Positions 1-12,895 of a DNA stretch of 64,000 nucleotides are shown piece by piece. Under the pieces are notes generated by a model, which worked only from the letters and a program-made list of their open reading frames with translations, did no database searches and had not been told where the DNA came from. The stretch's first letter is position 1. The number at the start of each line of letters is the position of its first letter. Origin of the DNA: Rhytidiadelphus loreus. Lineage: Eukaryota > Streptophyta > Bryopsida > Hypnales > Hylocomiaceae. The position numbers were made by a program, and so were the translations under genes. The DNA lies in contig OX344764.1 of NCBI GenBank assembly GCA_947034895.1, forward strand, positions 43,257,348-43,321,347. The letters are read 5' to 3'.

Positions 1-121
1 CGCTCTAAACCATTTGAAGCGCCTTTGAGGGTGCGTGGTTACAGGGACCCAATCTTTTGTATCGATTACCTAGCTGATCTCCTATCCATTTTTCTATGCA
101 CCAGAATTACAGCAATGACAA

Positions 122-248
122 TTTCAATGCAATGCAATCACAATGACGACTGCTATGCAATACAATCTCATTGACGAATGCAATGCAATGCAATCACAAT
201 GACGTTTGCAGTGCCATGCAATCGCAATTCCGTATGCAATGCAATGCA
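122..248. repeat. CAATG-based short tandem repeat
   Basis: Runs of CAATGCAATG alternate with CAATCACAATGACG over about 125 bases, forming an imperfect minisatellite with units of roughly 30-45 bases. The open frames across it are translations of the repeat. Confidence 0.75.
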
Positions 249-375
249 CTAACCGATAAATTCCACCGCTCATGTTCAAATGGCAGCAATACTGGTTGAC
301 ATGTTTGAATATGGGCAGCAAATCAACAAAGTTACAAGTCACAAAATCCAGAACTCGAAATGCAGCACCACTAAT

Positions 376-541
376 GATCTAAACCCTAAATCCTCGCGTC
401 ATGAATCTGCTTGACAGCTAGAAACAAGCTCGTGCAATCGGCAGAAGGACCAGCAGAAGATCTAAACCCTAAATCCGCATTTGATGAATCCGCTTGACAG
501 CTAGTTTCCCTCTCGTGAAATCGGAAGAAGGCACCAGTAGA
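376..541. repeat. Two imperfect tandem copies of an 83-bp unit
   Basis: GATCTAAACCCTAAATCC starts at 376 and again at 459. Each copy is followed by TGAATC(T/C)GCTTGACAGCTAG and a second block shared with substitutions. Each unit contains one telobox. Confidence 0.65.
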
Positions 542-1333
542 CGAGAGAACTGAACTTGTTGATGGAACGAAAAAAAAACATGACACTTACCTGCAATGCG
601 TAGCTGGTTCTGGGTGAAAGAACAAGTCTCTCCTCCTCGCTGAAACGAAGACACCGCTACCGCTCTGAACTCGTCGCGCGCTGAAATCGAAACTTGTTCT
701 TCAGCTGCTTCTGTCGCGGGGTTGTGGAAGCTCAAGGCGCACACACAAACTCTCACACCCGAAGTCGCGCCTACGTTGCCAGCTCAAGTCACTTCCTCCT
801 GGATCGCATCGTCCCCGAAGAACCCTAAATCGCACCGACATGAAACGGAAATTACCTCAATGCTGCTACTTGACACACCACCAAAAGAAACTGTACAGTC
901 TAATTTCCCTCAAAGCGCCCTCCCAAAACATCAATGAAAGCGCCCTCCCAACAAGAAATTCAGCGCACGTACCACCAATTAGAAGCCCACCAACCACAGC
1001 TTCCCGTGCAAGAAGACACCTTCTACAAATCCGAAACCCACTGCCACAAATTTCCACTGCATGTGCTCCAGAAAACTAGAAACAAAAACAAGGAAGAGCG
1101 AGGCGGCAAGCTGAAAGCAAAACAAGAAAACTAGGAAAGTGCGCGTGGAGAGACGACCGCCAGACGTCATTGACGGCGATCCAAACCAATGGTACACCAA
1201 CGCTCATCCAAACCTGGTCCGAACCTCCAGGACAACCGATCCTGCTGGAAACCTTCTCCGAGGCTCCACGCTACTCCCAAACCTACCCCCAAGCCTACCA
1301 CTCAACTCACTTACTGTCAAACCTCGATAAGTG

Positions 1334-2712
1334 TTAGGGGTTGGGAGCATCCTTTTAGTTATTAACACTTACACACTAGTAACACATAACACTTATAGAG
1401 GGTGATGCCGATGATTTGTAACACTTAAAAAAAAAAAAAATTAGAAAGATTAAAAAGGTAAATACATAACTTTTATAGAAGAAATGGATGAAATTACAAA
1501 ATATTGATTCATTATTCATCTAAGTCCGTCGAAACAATGAATCAATAGTATTTTGGTGAGTTTCTACGTCACGCCAAGATTGTACTTCTTTCTCTAGTGC
1601 TTCAATATTCCTAATAGATAACATGGTGTCATTAGGTCTTCGCTTCAAGAACTTCTTCAAAGTTTGGGTTTATAAACTTAAAAGTACACTTATCTTTTAC
1701 TTTATATGAGCTTAAAAATATATGATCTTTTAGTTTATGATCGGGAAAAATACATCATTCTACCTATTAGTTTGTTTCTAAAATGGACATCTAGAGTCAC
1801 TTTGCAACTAAGTCGCGAGCGCGACATTGCGTAACACTTAACACATAACACTTACTAGGGTACAAGCATGCTTGGGGTACCCCATAAACACCGTCACACA
1901 ATAATATATAGTGAATTTCATTTCTTTAATGTAGGATTAGGCTACAAATTTTTCTGTAGAAACTTAATTTTAATACAAATTTACTTGCTTCAAATAGAAT
2001 AGAATATGAAATCATTAAAAAAAAGTTACCTTTAATTGATTAAAGTTGTTAATATGATTCCTAAAGCCCCATTCAGGACTCTGTCGCAGTGTCCATTTTT
2101 CATTCAGGAATCAAGAAGGAATATAAATATTTAGTAGAAAGTGTTTTCAAATCACTACATTGGTTTATGATGTTTTAATAACCAATTTTAGAAATTTATA
2201 ACTTGATATGGGATATTTAACTATTTATTATTATTTTTCAAATCATCCTAAATATAACAAGGAGGGGTTACGTTTAAAAGGAATTCAAAATTTGAGATTC
2301 TTTTGGATTTCATAATTAAAACATGAAAAGTAATTTGTAAAGTAGTGAATACTATTAGGCAAAAAATCATGGTAAAATTCTTGTATATACATGTATATTT
2401 TCCATTGATATGATATTAGCTGCTATATCCTAACAAATATGAAAATTAAAGATTTAGTAGGTTTTGATTCATGAAAATTATTTGCCTATATGTGTTCTAA
2501 CAATAATCAATGTTTTTAAAAAATTACTCTAATTTATTTTTGTAAAATAGGCTAATCAAAAATTATTTCATTCCTGTTCCTTGGTTCTTGACTAGGGTAC
2601 CCCAAGCATGCTTGTACTCACTAGTCTTAATTTGAAGGGAGCGGAAATCTCCATAACACATATAGAGTTTTAACACTTCTCGAGGTAACACTTATCCAAG
2701 TTCGGTTGTACT
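1334..2712. repeat. TAACACTTA-motif arms around a nested element
   Basis: The motif TAACACTTA and close variants recur at about 1361, 1387, 1420 and 1832-1853, and again after 2660 (TAACACTTC, TAACACTTAT). Clustered short subterminal motifs like this are common at the ends of plant DNA transposons. The left and right clusters are separated by the MITE at 1858-2619, which suggests it landed inside an older element. Outer borders are not resolved. Confidence 0.35.
1858..2619. mobile_element. Non-autonomous inverted-repeat transposon (762 bp)
   Basis: The left end is GGGTACAAGCATGCTTGGGG and the right end is its near-perfect reverse complement, ending GCATGCTTGTACTC. The flanks show a possible 4-bp duplication ACTA at 1854-1857 and 2620-2623. 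The interior is AT-rich with no coding frame. The GTACAAGCATGCTTGGGGTA core is itself partly palindromic. Superfamily is not assigned. Confidence 0.6.
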
Positions 2713-5035
2713 CTGCCAATCGTACATATTCAGACTACACTTAAAATTCTATTGTCTTTTTCATTTACTAATTTCTTAAAACATGACATTGCAAATAAAA
2801 GTGTAGGAAATAATGAACTCCTTACCTCTAGAAAAGACCTTGAGGTCCACTCGGACCACCCATATTTAGCCTTAGAATTGTTAAACTGTAGTCTATTATA
2901 GGCATAATTGTGATACATGTTATTCATACACTATTATGATTTATTTTGTATAACGCAGTGGTAGCCCCAAGAACTTGCTCATAGTAGCATTTTCCAAGGA
3001 ATTGTCGTACCTTCGTTTCTTATTGTCTTCCTCATATTTGCGCCTAAAATAATTATTTTAAAGTGTACAAATGTAAATGCTACTTTGTTTAATATGAATC
3101 AAAATAAATCATAAAAAATTCAAACGTTGGATTTTTAGATTATAACAATTGTGGATGATCAACTCTATAGGACACAAATGTCATTTAGGTAATTAGTAGA
3201 ACCATGATAAGGAGATGAATAATGCCTTTTTTATTCAAAGTAAAAACTGTGTACTTCTCTAAGTGAAATTTAGTATATTCTTTTCTTTAAATGCACACAT
3301 CTACTAGTACATTTGAGCCCCTATAAAACTTCTGATTCTTAGGGCCGGTATACACACAACCTCGGGCAGGATGGAAGGCTGGCCTGATCTGCCACCAATC
3401 TTATCCTAAATCACGACTCCAACCTTAGATAATGTATAGGGTTGAGGTTGAGTTCTAGGGTCAAATTCCAATTCATGACTCAGGCCCTAGGCAATGTAAA
3501 GTGTTGAAGCCCGATTGTAAGGCTGAATTCTTGATTAATAGGCATTTGGATTTCTGGATTGCTCCATAAAAGAAAATTATAAAATACACTGCCTTTCCTT
3601 TATCTTCCTATTTTTTCTATTCCAAAAAAATTAAAAGGTGTTTCTTTGTTTTTTATATATTTTATGTATATATTTTTTTTCCTTTCTATTTAATATATGA
3701 CAAATATATATAAGATACTTAGTGTTTAGACTTCCTTTTGATCTTTTCTCCCTTTTATCCCCAAAATTTTTATATTCCTTAGTAAAATTAAAATTAATTA
3801 ATTTGTACTATTTAATTAATTATAACAAAAGAAAATTTTATTAGGTACACTACTTCTTCTTTTTTATTGTTTTTTTTTTAATAATTTTTTATTTTCTATT
3901 CATAATTTATATGCTTTTGTTTTTAAAATTATAATTTTAAAAATGCATCCACCACAAGTTAAACCTGCAATTACTCCAATTATGAGTTGGGTCAACTTTA
4001 ACCGTAACTATGCTATTTTTCTCAGTAAACACTATTTTTTATTTTTTATGTTATACTTCTTTATTGCTGCTTATTTAAAAGAAAATGTATAAAACAAAAA
4101 TCTGTTATGCAACATCGGTTTAACCCAAATCCATAGCTCATGATCATAGGGTAATGAAGAATCCACACAAATCCATAGCTCATGATCATGGAGTGATGAA
4201 GAATCCACACAAAGAAAGATGAAATGAAATCGACATGAAATGAAACCAAAGATGAAGTAGGTTTTAAAAACAAATAAATAAAATCCTCTTTATCGATGTT
4301 AGAGGTTTGTTCAATCCAACGGAAGAACCCAATCCAACCCCAATCCCGCCTCAAATGGAAAATTGGGCCAGCAAAAACCTTAGCCCCATTGCTCCCTTGG
4401 GAAAAAATATAATGTATGAGGAAAAAAAGCTATTTGAATAGTGAAATAATTAAATCACAACTATATTTTTAAAAACTATTATATCCACGAACTCCTTTTT
4501 TAATAATTAATCACATTGTTTAGTATTAGTTGTGAGGACTCCTATAGAGAAGTATAAGATTTCAAAGTAAATGGAATACACTTAAAGTGCACTTTTCACT
4601 CTACATATAGAATCTTTATTAAGGGAACTTGAATAAAATCCACGATAAATGTAAATTAGGTTTTATCATAACTATATGTTAATTTTGGTACCCTAATCTT
4701 TTTTTATAATTATATTTTTAATCTTTCACTCAAGCTAAACTGTGTATGAATGCAATACATGTGGGAGGAAGTTTTACTCCAATTTATTGAAAAAAAGAGT
4801 ACGTAATAACTAATGAAGAAAAAATTACATTAATGATACAATTTCAGGAGTCTAGCTTGGCGGTAACTAAAAACAACTTGTGCTTTAGACAATAAAGTTC
4901 CCTAGAAAGTTGAAGTGAAACACCATTTGAAGAGAATGCTTTCACATGGCAAAGGAAATCACAATCAATTCAAATTTTTTAATATACTACGTTAGTAGTC
5001 CAAGGGAATTTTTACTTTGTCTTCTATTGACCCTA
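2624..5035. other. AT-rich DNA with no recognisable gene
   Basis: Homopolymer-rich AT DNA. Small open frames (such as those around 2,730-2,927 and 4,061-4,354) have no recognisable motif. A local duplication at about 4,128-4,200 repeats AATCCATAGCTCATGATCAT. Nothing else is supported. Confidence 0.4.
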
Positions 5036-5463
5036 TTAACCCCTAAAACACCGGCATTTTTATAATAACAAGTACCAAAAAGACAAGTACCAAAAATGAA
5101 TTGAGTTAGATAAAAGATTTCAAAGTTTACTTTAGACTATTGAATGCAAAACCACCGCAAACAAAAAAATCCTCATTGATTTTGACTCAATCATTAAAAT
5201 TAAATTATTCAATACTCTCCAAAAATATACAAATATACAAATATATTTAATATAGAAAACAAATTTTAAATTTATGTTTCTGAATAAAGAGTTTTTTTTT
5301 AATCTACCTAGATTGCCCATTTTAGAAAAACAAAACAAAACAATGTTTCCAAAAACAAAACAAAACAATGTCATATTCTACCATAAGTTTTAATGAATAT
5401 TTCCAAGGAAATAAATAATAGGTGGTTACATTTCATTTCGTCATGAAGTCTACACGATTGTTC
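5036..5463. mobile_element. Deleted piggyBac-like (TTAA) MITE fragment
   Basis: It begins TTAACCCCTAAAACACCGGC, like the ends of the intact copies at 7,648 and 31,220. Its interior (ATTTCAAAGTTTACTTTAGA, then AAAAAATCCTCATTGATTTT) matches the interior of the 7,648-8,550 copy. The matching right end is missing, so this is a truncated or internally deleted relative. Confidence 0.5.
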
Positions 5464-5467
5464 TTAA

Positions 5468-6273
5468 CCCCTAACTGCTTCATCGACCATATATGGTCGA
5501 TCTGAAATTTCAGGCTCATTTTGAAGTGAGCAGTTTAATTCGTTTGCCCGTCTTAAAATGTTTTGGGGGCATTTTTCAGGGTAAACTATTCAGAACTTTC
5601 ATTTTTCACTGAGAAAGGTACATATTTGAGTGTTGAGAGGTCTCCAAAGCCATTTATGTCCATTAATGGAAGAATAAAGCTTGCTAATTTTATTTCATTT
5701 TTCAACTTTGAGCAATTTCACTTGATTTGAGATCTAAAAACTTCCACTTATTCATTGGCTTTGAAAATGGTACCAATCGAAAGAGTAAAGTGTTTTCATA
5801 ATTTTCACCATTGAAAATTTAAACAAGCAAGTGCTGATTTGGAGTTATTTGTGAATTATACTTATTAAAAAAATTGCATCTCAACAATTGCAAGGTGGAT
5901 TGTGTAATGAGTTTAATAGCTTTTCAAGTGATCTTAAGTTTTTTGAAAGGGTATTTTAGTGTGCTAACACAATTTGTAGTTGTTCATGTCACTTCTAATC
6001 CCAAAAAGCTTTTATGTGCAAATTTCTGAAACATTGTGGAGAGGGACAACATATTAAAACTTACTAGAAAACGTACATTTCTCTTATTATAATCTAACAA
6101 CTCTTATGCAATTTTGCACTCAAAATTGGTGTACATACTAATAAGCAAGCTCTTTAAACATCCATACGGTTAGATTTTGAAAAAAATTCATTTTATTTCA
6201 ATGGAGATAACTATAAGCCCATGTTCTTTTCTCATGGGAAAAACACACTTGGAAAGGCTTAGGCACTTAGGGG
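5468..6273. mobile_element. piggyBac-like non-autonomous element (806 bp), TTAA target
   Basis: TTAA flanks it exactly (5464-5467 and 6274-6277). The ends are CCCCTAACTGC on the left and, inverted, CCCCTAAGTGC on the right. A TTAA duplication with CCC-type terminal repeats is the hallmark of the piggyBac superfamily. There is no coding capacity. Confidence 0.6.
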
Positions 6274-6567
6274 TTAACATGCATTAACAAATTATATATA
6301 TTATTTTCTTATTTATTGTCCCAGAAATATTGAGACGTTGGAAATATCGGTTTTTTGAACTATCATACATGGCTCATCATTTTCATACAATACATAGATA
6401 CCCCAAAAAAATTCAAATTCTCAAGAGATAGTTTAAACTAGTTCTAAAATAGCTAAATTGAATATAAACAGCCATTTCAATTAGAAAAGCTATTGAATTG
6501 CATAAATTATAGTGTTATCACAAGTATGTCTAGGTTCAATTTTTTGAATACCACTGATAACTGATTA

Positions 6568-6915
6568 CATTCAACCTTCTTCCATAATTTTAAAATTTTA
6601 AAATTTCTCTAATTTTAAATTTTTTAAAATTTAATGTCTCAATTTCTCAATTTTTAACAATTTTAACAATTTTAAATAAAATTTTGAATTTTTAAATTTT
6701 CTTGAAATTTTTTACATTTCTTGAACTTTTTTAAATTTCTTCAAATTTTTTAAATTTCTTTATATTTCTTATATTTCTTTAAATTTCTTAAATCTCTTTA
6801 CAATTTTTACAATTTTTACAATTTCTTTAATTCCTTTTAATTTTTTTAGTTTCTTTAAATTTTTTTAGTTTCTTTAAATTTTTTAAATTTCTTTAAATTT
6901 TTAAAATTATTAAAT
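6568..6915. repeat. T/A-rich low-complexity tract
   Basis: Imperfect reiteration of TTTAAATTTCTT-like units. Not coding. Confidence 0.8.
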
Positions 6916-7643
6916 ATTATAGGCAGCAAGTAGTCTTCATAGGAATGGGATGAAACGGCCTTTTTGAGGCCCGTCAACTCACTGAATGCATCTTTCGGCA
7001 TCCTAAGGCATGATTAGAGGCATGAATGGCTTCAAATAAGAGCATTGTTGTTGTACATTCCAATGATTCACAGCATTCATTGGTACCATTCTATGAATAG
7101 AATTCATAATGTAAAAGCAATGGAGCATTCATAGTCATCCTATAGTCGCACGCTTTAAGGAATTCTATAGAGTTTGACTCATGGTTTTCAAGTTGTAAAC
7201 TATAGAATTTGACTCATGGTTTCAATCTACAAACTATAGAGTTTGACTCATGGTTTGCAAATGGTATGTCCAAAAAAAAAAATAAGAAGGTATTAAATAA
7301 AATTTGGTTTTGGATTATACATCTTCCGTACGATCATGACGTAAGTATTATTTTCCACTTCATTGTCACGGCCATTTACACGGTTTTGGGAAGTGCAATG
7401 GTCTAAGTAAAATAGAAGGTTTAGCGTTGAACATGATTTTTGTGCACCACCTTAAAATTGATTATTATAGTGTTTCAAAATTTAATTTGATCATTAATTC
7501 TACATGTCCTATATATTAAGATCTTCTCCAAACTATGTTGTTTGCCCCTCATCTTCTCGGATTTAATTATATTTAGTTCCTTGTCATATTTATTTTTATT
7601 GAAAGGTCTAAAAAAATTACCAACAAAAGATTTGAGATGTTCA
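6916..7643. other. No gene; short tandem repeat at 7,160-7,260
   Basis: Three imperfect copies of TATAGAGTTTGACTCATGGT (unit about 34-37 bases) lie at about 7,163, 7,201 and 7,235. Otherwise only AT-rich DNA is visible. Confidence 0.5.
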
Positions 7644-7647
7644 TTAA

Positions 7648-8550
7648 CCCTTTAAGGACATTCACTATATTTTCACCAGAATCGCTCCAAAACTGCCATT
7701 TCTAATACAAGTACCAAAATTCTGGATTATTTTTTTGGGACATATCTACCCATAGGATCTTGTATTGTGTTGTATGAAAATCATGTGGTAAAAATTTCAA
7801 ACATTTCGACCAGGTGGATTGCAAGATATAAGCATTCAAAGTAACTAAAATCATTTTTTGTACCGTACGAAAAGAAGGGCAGCTATGCTTCACAAGGTCA
7901 CATTTCTAAGAAAAAAATGACCTAAATGGTGGTGCTTCTTAGGATTTATTTTCTTAGACAAGTTGGCTACATACTTCAAGGTTTCAAATACTTTGGAATA
8001 GTACAGCATATAGGAAAAAAATAATAAGTATCATGTAGTAGTAGAGAATGATTGAAAATACTAAATTGTTTACAATTTAAATATGGAATTGGAAATTTCC
8101 AACCCGAATGGTCTAAATGTTGTAATAATGTATGTACATCCTACGATTTTTTTTTTGTCCGAAAATATTGAAAATTGGGTAAGATAAAGGATTTCAAAGT
8201 TTATTTTAGAGTAGGAAATCCAAAACTGCCCCCAAACAAAAAATCCTCATCACTTTTGACTCATTGATCTAACTGATGGAATGATCCAAAGCTTATCGTG
8301 TATATGAAACTCTAGAAAATCAATTTCAAATTTCTCTTCCTCAAAAAAGTGATTTTTTCTTGATGTGCCCAAACTGCCCAGTTACGATAAAAAGTAACAT
8401 ATTAGGCTATAACTTTTGACGCGTGCCCAAATGTAATGAAGTTTGGTGCGTTTGAAAGATCTTCCTTGCCCCAAATATGAAAATTTCCGCTTGAAGGTAC
8501 CTGCCCAAAATTTCTTTACAGCCAAAAAACACACTCCGATCCTTTAGGGG
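7648..8550. mobile_element. piggyBac-like MITE (903 bp)
   Basis: The left flank is TTAA (7644-7647), followed by CCCTTTAAGGAC. The right end is GATCCTTTAGGGG followed by TTAC, a one-base change from TTAA. The interior is homologous to the copy at 31,220-32,143 over long stretches, for example the segment around AGATTGCAAGATAT and the AACTTTTGACG(C) block. It has no coding capacity. Confidence 0.6.
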
Positions 8551-8554
8551 TTAC

Positions 8555-9852
8555 TTAATTTTAAGTCTTTTAATATAGAAGGCTTAGAAGACCAAAAGGT
8601 TCAAGAAGTCCAAATTTAACAAAAATGAGATAATGGACAACAAGTTGGATTACTCATAATGAACCCATACAGGACCAAAGAAGCTCTACAGACATTGAAG
8701 AACGATACATGTTAAAAGTATTTGTACATATTAACCCATAAAGTAAGTTACCATTTTCCCTTTGGGAAACAATATGGATTTAGGACCGGGACTCGGAGTC
8801 TCAATATATTACATTCTTTTTTTAAATTAATTTCTTGTTTTCTACATTGTACCCATAATATTATTAATATGTACATAGGAATCTGTGATTTATTCCATTC
8901 ATATCTATTTCATGAAAATTATGAACAATACTATTTTTTTAGGATTCTTTTCTCACCTCAATTTTTATATTTGGAAAAAAAAAGTTGTTCACATGGTCAA
9001 GTTTTCAAGCTCCAACAACCTCACAATAGACATTGGTGTATTTCAATTCTATCGTAAAACACAAACAATTTAGGATGTCCTACAATCTTGAATCTATTTT
9101 CTATTGGGGAAGCATGAGTCGCTGGCAAGTGACATCCTTAATTCCTTTTGCCTAAAATAAGGACTGACAAGGTGTGCTTGCGGCTGCAAAATCGAATCCC
9201 ATTGGAAAAATTCGAGGTTTGTCGTTGTATTAGTCAAGTACTGCCTTTGTCATGTCCAAATGAGGTCAAATTTTAGAACGAATTTTAGTAAACATAGTTA
9301 GTACTATACTAATTAATAATAATGAAATGAGGTGGCTTTGTGCTAAAACCTTGACTTCTGACACTATTAGAATATATAGTGTTCATATACAAGAATCTAG
9401 TAGTACTAATTTATGCTAATTCTATTTTTTACGTTGATAATTAGTTACAGGACCACAGTATAGTCCAATTGCCATTGGAAATGGAATTACATGTATTAAT
9501 TAAATTGAGTACACCTTTAGCAAACTTTCAACTCTACATCTAGATTTTTTATTACATATAGATTTTTTATATATTGGACAGGCCTGGTTTGAGAAGCCAG
9601 CGAAACCAAAATTATGTAGTATTTCTTTCATGGCTAGAGAAAGAAGAGGAGCTCTTATTTCGTGTGTTTTTCAGAATTTTCACAGTGACAGTGAAATTTG
9701 GCGATTTTATAAGCCAGAAGTGCATCTATCGCTCATTACGTACATAGACTGTAGCTGTAAAGAATATAGGAACTACAATGAATGGATCAAATCCTAGAAC
9801 TCCAAGTGTTCATGACGCTTTCTAAATCATGCAAAATACATCTCAATTCAAT
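8555..9852. other. AT-rich DNA, no gene recognised
   Basis: The open frame at 8,722-9,057 codes for a low-complexity F/Y/I-rich peptide with no motif. I see nothing in this stretch that supports a gene or a structural RNA. Confidence 0.4.
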
Positions 9853-9856
9853 TTAA

Positions 9857-10330
9857 CCCTCGAACGTTTGGATCCATCTCCAAAATTGGTTACTTGGGAA
9901 AAATCATTATAAAGTACTATTTGGAAGAATATTTTGGACTTGATATACTAGTAAAAGTTGTAGATTATGAATTTTAGATTCCATCTGTGCGGTTAGATTC
10001 ACCAATGCTACTATCAATATTTTTTTTTTAATTAAAAAAAAAAAATTCAAAATATCTTCTGAATTCAATTACAAGCAAACTATTATCATTTTTTGAGTAA
10101 AACTTGTTGGAATGTATTCCAGACGAGGTTCTCTTCATGTGGTGATTTTTTGAAACTTTTGTGTTCTTAAAATCTATGACCTCGGTCTTGCAAACTCAGT
10201 TTTGAACTAAAATCAATGCAATTTTTGGCTTCATAAACTTTTAACATTTATAATTTAAGAAAAAAATGAACTCTAGTAACACCAAATCCAACCATTAGAT
10301 AGGACAAAAACTTGACGAAGTATCACCACA
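9857..10330. mobile_element. Fragment of a second TTAA-element family
   Basis: It starts TTAACCCTCGAACGTTTGGA and matches the reverse complement of about 50,950-51,244 over at least 200 bases, including GGAAGAATATTTT and the CGGTTAGAT segment. Only one terminus is found at each locus. Confidence 0.45.
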
Positions 10331-10424
10331 AATTAGATGACTTTCATCCAAACAGTGATGAGAAAGAAAACTAAATTTCAGTCTGTACATCGTACACAAA
10401 ATGGACGTCGGAGCGCTCCAAGGT

Positions 10425-10752
10425 TAAAGTGGAAGCACCCAATATGACACCTGTACCTAATCCCTGTTCCTAGATGGACATCAAACTGTCCCTGGGCTTT
10501 TATTGAATGGTCCTTGACAAGTGTCATAAAGTTTTCTCCTCTCTTCACTGTGATTGGGTAAGTGCTGAATTTGTCAGAATTCAGATTTGGGTCCACGTTC
10601 AGGACGGTTCCAGTGGTCTAGAGGACTGAAACTTTGAAAGTCCCAAAAACCTCTTCATTTTTTTGAACACCACGAAAATGTTAATTTCCTGAAATGTTGT
10701 CTCCAAATATGCTGAATTTTTTAAACTGTCAATTTGGGGTGCTTCCACCTTA
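10425..10752. mobile_element. Inverted-repeat MITE (about 328 bp)
   Basis: The left end AAAGTGGAAGCACCCAAT and the right end (inverted AAGGTGGAAGCACCCCAAAT) form terminal repeats of about 25 bp. The flanks are consistent with a TA or TTA target. The 72-residue open frame on the minus strand lies across it and shows no known motif. Confidence 0.5.
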
Positions 10753-10789
10753 TTAGTTCCAACTTACAATTAAAAATTACTGCATCGCA

Positions 10790-11800
10790 TTAACTACCTT
10801 TCACTTCCAGTATGAGGTTGTCGTCCTCTTTCCTCGTCGTCGCATATTATCAGCGGTTTTAGGTTTTCCGGTGTCAAAGTGTATTCCTGCCTTTTTTTGG
10901 TAGACACACAGAAGTTGCGAAGCAACCTTCGGTAGTTCTGCAGTGAAGTGTACGGTGATTTCTCAGCCTTCGCATTGGACCCGCCAACCTCTCCATTCCG
11001 TTTGCTCAGCTTCCTTCATCACCCTGGAAGTGAAAGGTGCTTTTCATTTCGATTGTTTTCCTCTTGAAAGGCTCGCTGTTTGATTTTCCATTTTAAACGG
11101 CCTCGTCTATTTGCGCTTTATTGTGGTGAATTTCATGTCTTGCAGCTTTGCGCGTAGCAAGTTGGCCAGTTCGAATTTGTGTTGCGGGTGGACCTCCACC
11201 GAATCGGACCTTGATAATTGGAGGTACGCTTCCATTGTTTTTCACTCCATGCATTTCATGTCGCGTCCGTGCATTGAGACCGATTAGGGTTTAGTCTTGG
11301 TACATGCGTAGAAGTCGTTCATTTAGAGGTCCATTGTTTGAATGATTCCTTGATTGCGCTTGCCTATAGCGTCTTCGCGCATTGCAATTCCCGAGTGATT
11401 GAATCGCAAATGGCTAGTACGTAGTGGACAACTAAGATTTCCTTTTCGTAGAATTCTGAATTCTCGGAATCCGAATTCATGTGATGAGCGCAATTCCTTT
11501 TCGTGCTTCCCTTGAACTTATGATCAGTGTAGCCTAAGAATTGGATTCCTGCATTCACAATAGTTGAATTCATGCATACAAATAGTGTAGTTCCCCCGAT
11601 TGTTTCTGAGCCTCATTGGAGCGTGCATCATCGACGTGTGAAGATGCTGTCTCGTAATCCAAAAACATTCCTGATAGTATAGTTCATTCACTTGTTATAT
11701 ATCCCAAAGCTACACATGTGCTCATGACCATAGTGAATGACCAGAGTGGTTGGGCCCGGCATAGTTCAGCGGGGGTGCCCTGACGGGTTTCAATATTAGT
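10790..11800 (+). other. Element 1 left region, probable leader
   Basis: GC content rises sharply from about 10,790 and stays higher through the transposase. A telobox-like TTAGGGTTTAG lies at about 11,284, and a small hairpin AGAAGTTGCGAAGCAACCTT at about 10,911. No protein is recognised. The position suggests the promoter and untranslated leader of the element 1 transposase (inference). The exact left end of element 1 was not found. Confidence 0.35.
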
Positions 11801-11829
11801 ATTCTCTTTCTCTTGGGGCGTCAGAATGG

Positions 11830-12895
11830 ATCAGTGCGCCCGCTCTGAACCTTTTTGATGCCTCCAAAGTTGCGTTCGTTATTGGTGCCTTTTTCAATTC
11901 AGAGCGGGCGGCCTGAACTGAATCGTGAGGTCCACATTGTGCCGGCAATGAGTTCAGGGTGGGCGCCCTAAACCTTTTTTTCGTAGACGTGGACTTAGTC
12001 AGTTTTCGGTCCAAAATAGGTTTAGGGCGCCCGCCCTGATTTGGATTTCCGTGGCCACGGACTCGCCAATTTGTAAGGACCCAGTTCAGAGCGGGCGCCC
12101 TAAACCTATTTTTCACCGACGTGGACTTAGTCAGTTTACGGTCCGATTCAGTTCAGAGCGCCCACCCTAATTTGGATTTCCGTGGCCACGGTCTCACCAA
12201 TCTGTAAGGACCCAGTTCAGAGCGGGCGCCCTAAACCTATTTTTCGCAGACGTGGACTTAGTCAGTTTTCGGTCCGATTCAATTCAGAGCGCCCACCTTG
12301 ATTTGGATTTCCGTGGCCACGGTCTCGCCAATCTGTAAGGACCCAGTTCAAAGCGGGCGCCTTAAACCTATTTTTCGCAGACGTGGACTTAGTGAGTTTT
12401 CGGTCCGATTCAGTTCAGAGCGCCCACCTTGATTTGGATTTCCGTGTCCACGGACTCGCCAATCTGTAAGGACCCAGTTCAGAGCAGGCGCCCTAAACCT
12501 ATTTTTCGCAGACGTGGACTTAGTTAGTTTTCGGTCCGATTCAGTTCAGAGCGCCCACCCTGATTTGGATTTCCGTGGCCACGGTCTCGCCAATCTATAA
12601 GGACCCAGTTCAGAGCGGGCGCCCTAAACCATTTTTCCGCAGACGTGGATTTAGTCACAATTCTGTTCGATTCAGTTCAGAGCGCCCGCTCTGATTTGGA
12701 TTTCCCTGGCCACGGTCTCGCCCATCGGTAACCTGGATCCAGTTCAGAGAGTTCGCTCTGAACTGAATTGGGGAGACCAAAGACCCGACAACTTTCTTGG
12801 AAACAATTGTGAGTGGGCACTTCAAGCATTGATCCTGTTTATCTTGTGTGACACGACCGAGTCTAGTTTTGTTCAGGGCGGGCGCTCTGATCTGT
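11830..12895. repeat. 131-bp tandem array built of 20-22-bp palindromes
   Basis: About 16 imperfect palindromes of the type GTTCAGAGCG-GG-CGCTCTGAAC occur about every 65 bases (for example 11,894, 12,017, 12,084, 12,151, 12,214, 12,281, 12,347, 12,414, 12,478, 12,543, 12,608, 12,674, 12,740 and 12,873). Two alternating versions, with a GG or a CC centre, make a unit of 130-133 bp. Each unit also carries a second palindrome, CCGTGGCCACGG. The array sits directly upstream of the element 1 transposase. Coding potential across it is a by-product of the repeat. Confidence 0.85.

Larger units (their letters stand above)
1..1330. other. Non-coding region with short repeats and teloboxes
   Basis: No open frame here looks like a real protein. 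GC content is higher than in the following AT-rich DNA. Plant telobox-like AAACCCTAAA motifs occur at about 381 and 464 and a related AACCCTAAATC at about 821. These motifs are typical of 5' leaders and promoters of plant genes, so this may be a gene's flank or leader, but no exon can be recognised. Confidence 0.35.

Noticed and set aside
381..473. Telomeric repeat tract
   Set aside because: Only isolated AAACCCTAAA motifs, not tandem arrays; teloboxes are common in plant leaders.
10378..10596. 72-residue minus-strand frame as a small gene
   Set aside because: It overlaps a MITE terminus and shows no motif.
11830..12895. CRISPR-like regularly spaced repeats
   Set aside because: The spacer-like segments are themselves repeated from unit to unit, so this is a tandem repeat; the setting is also eukaryotic.
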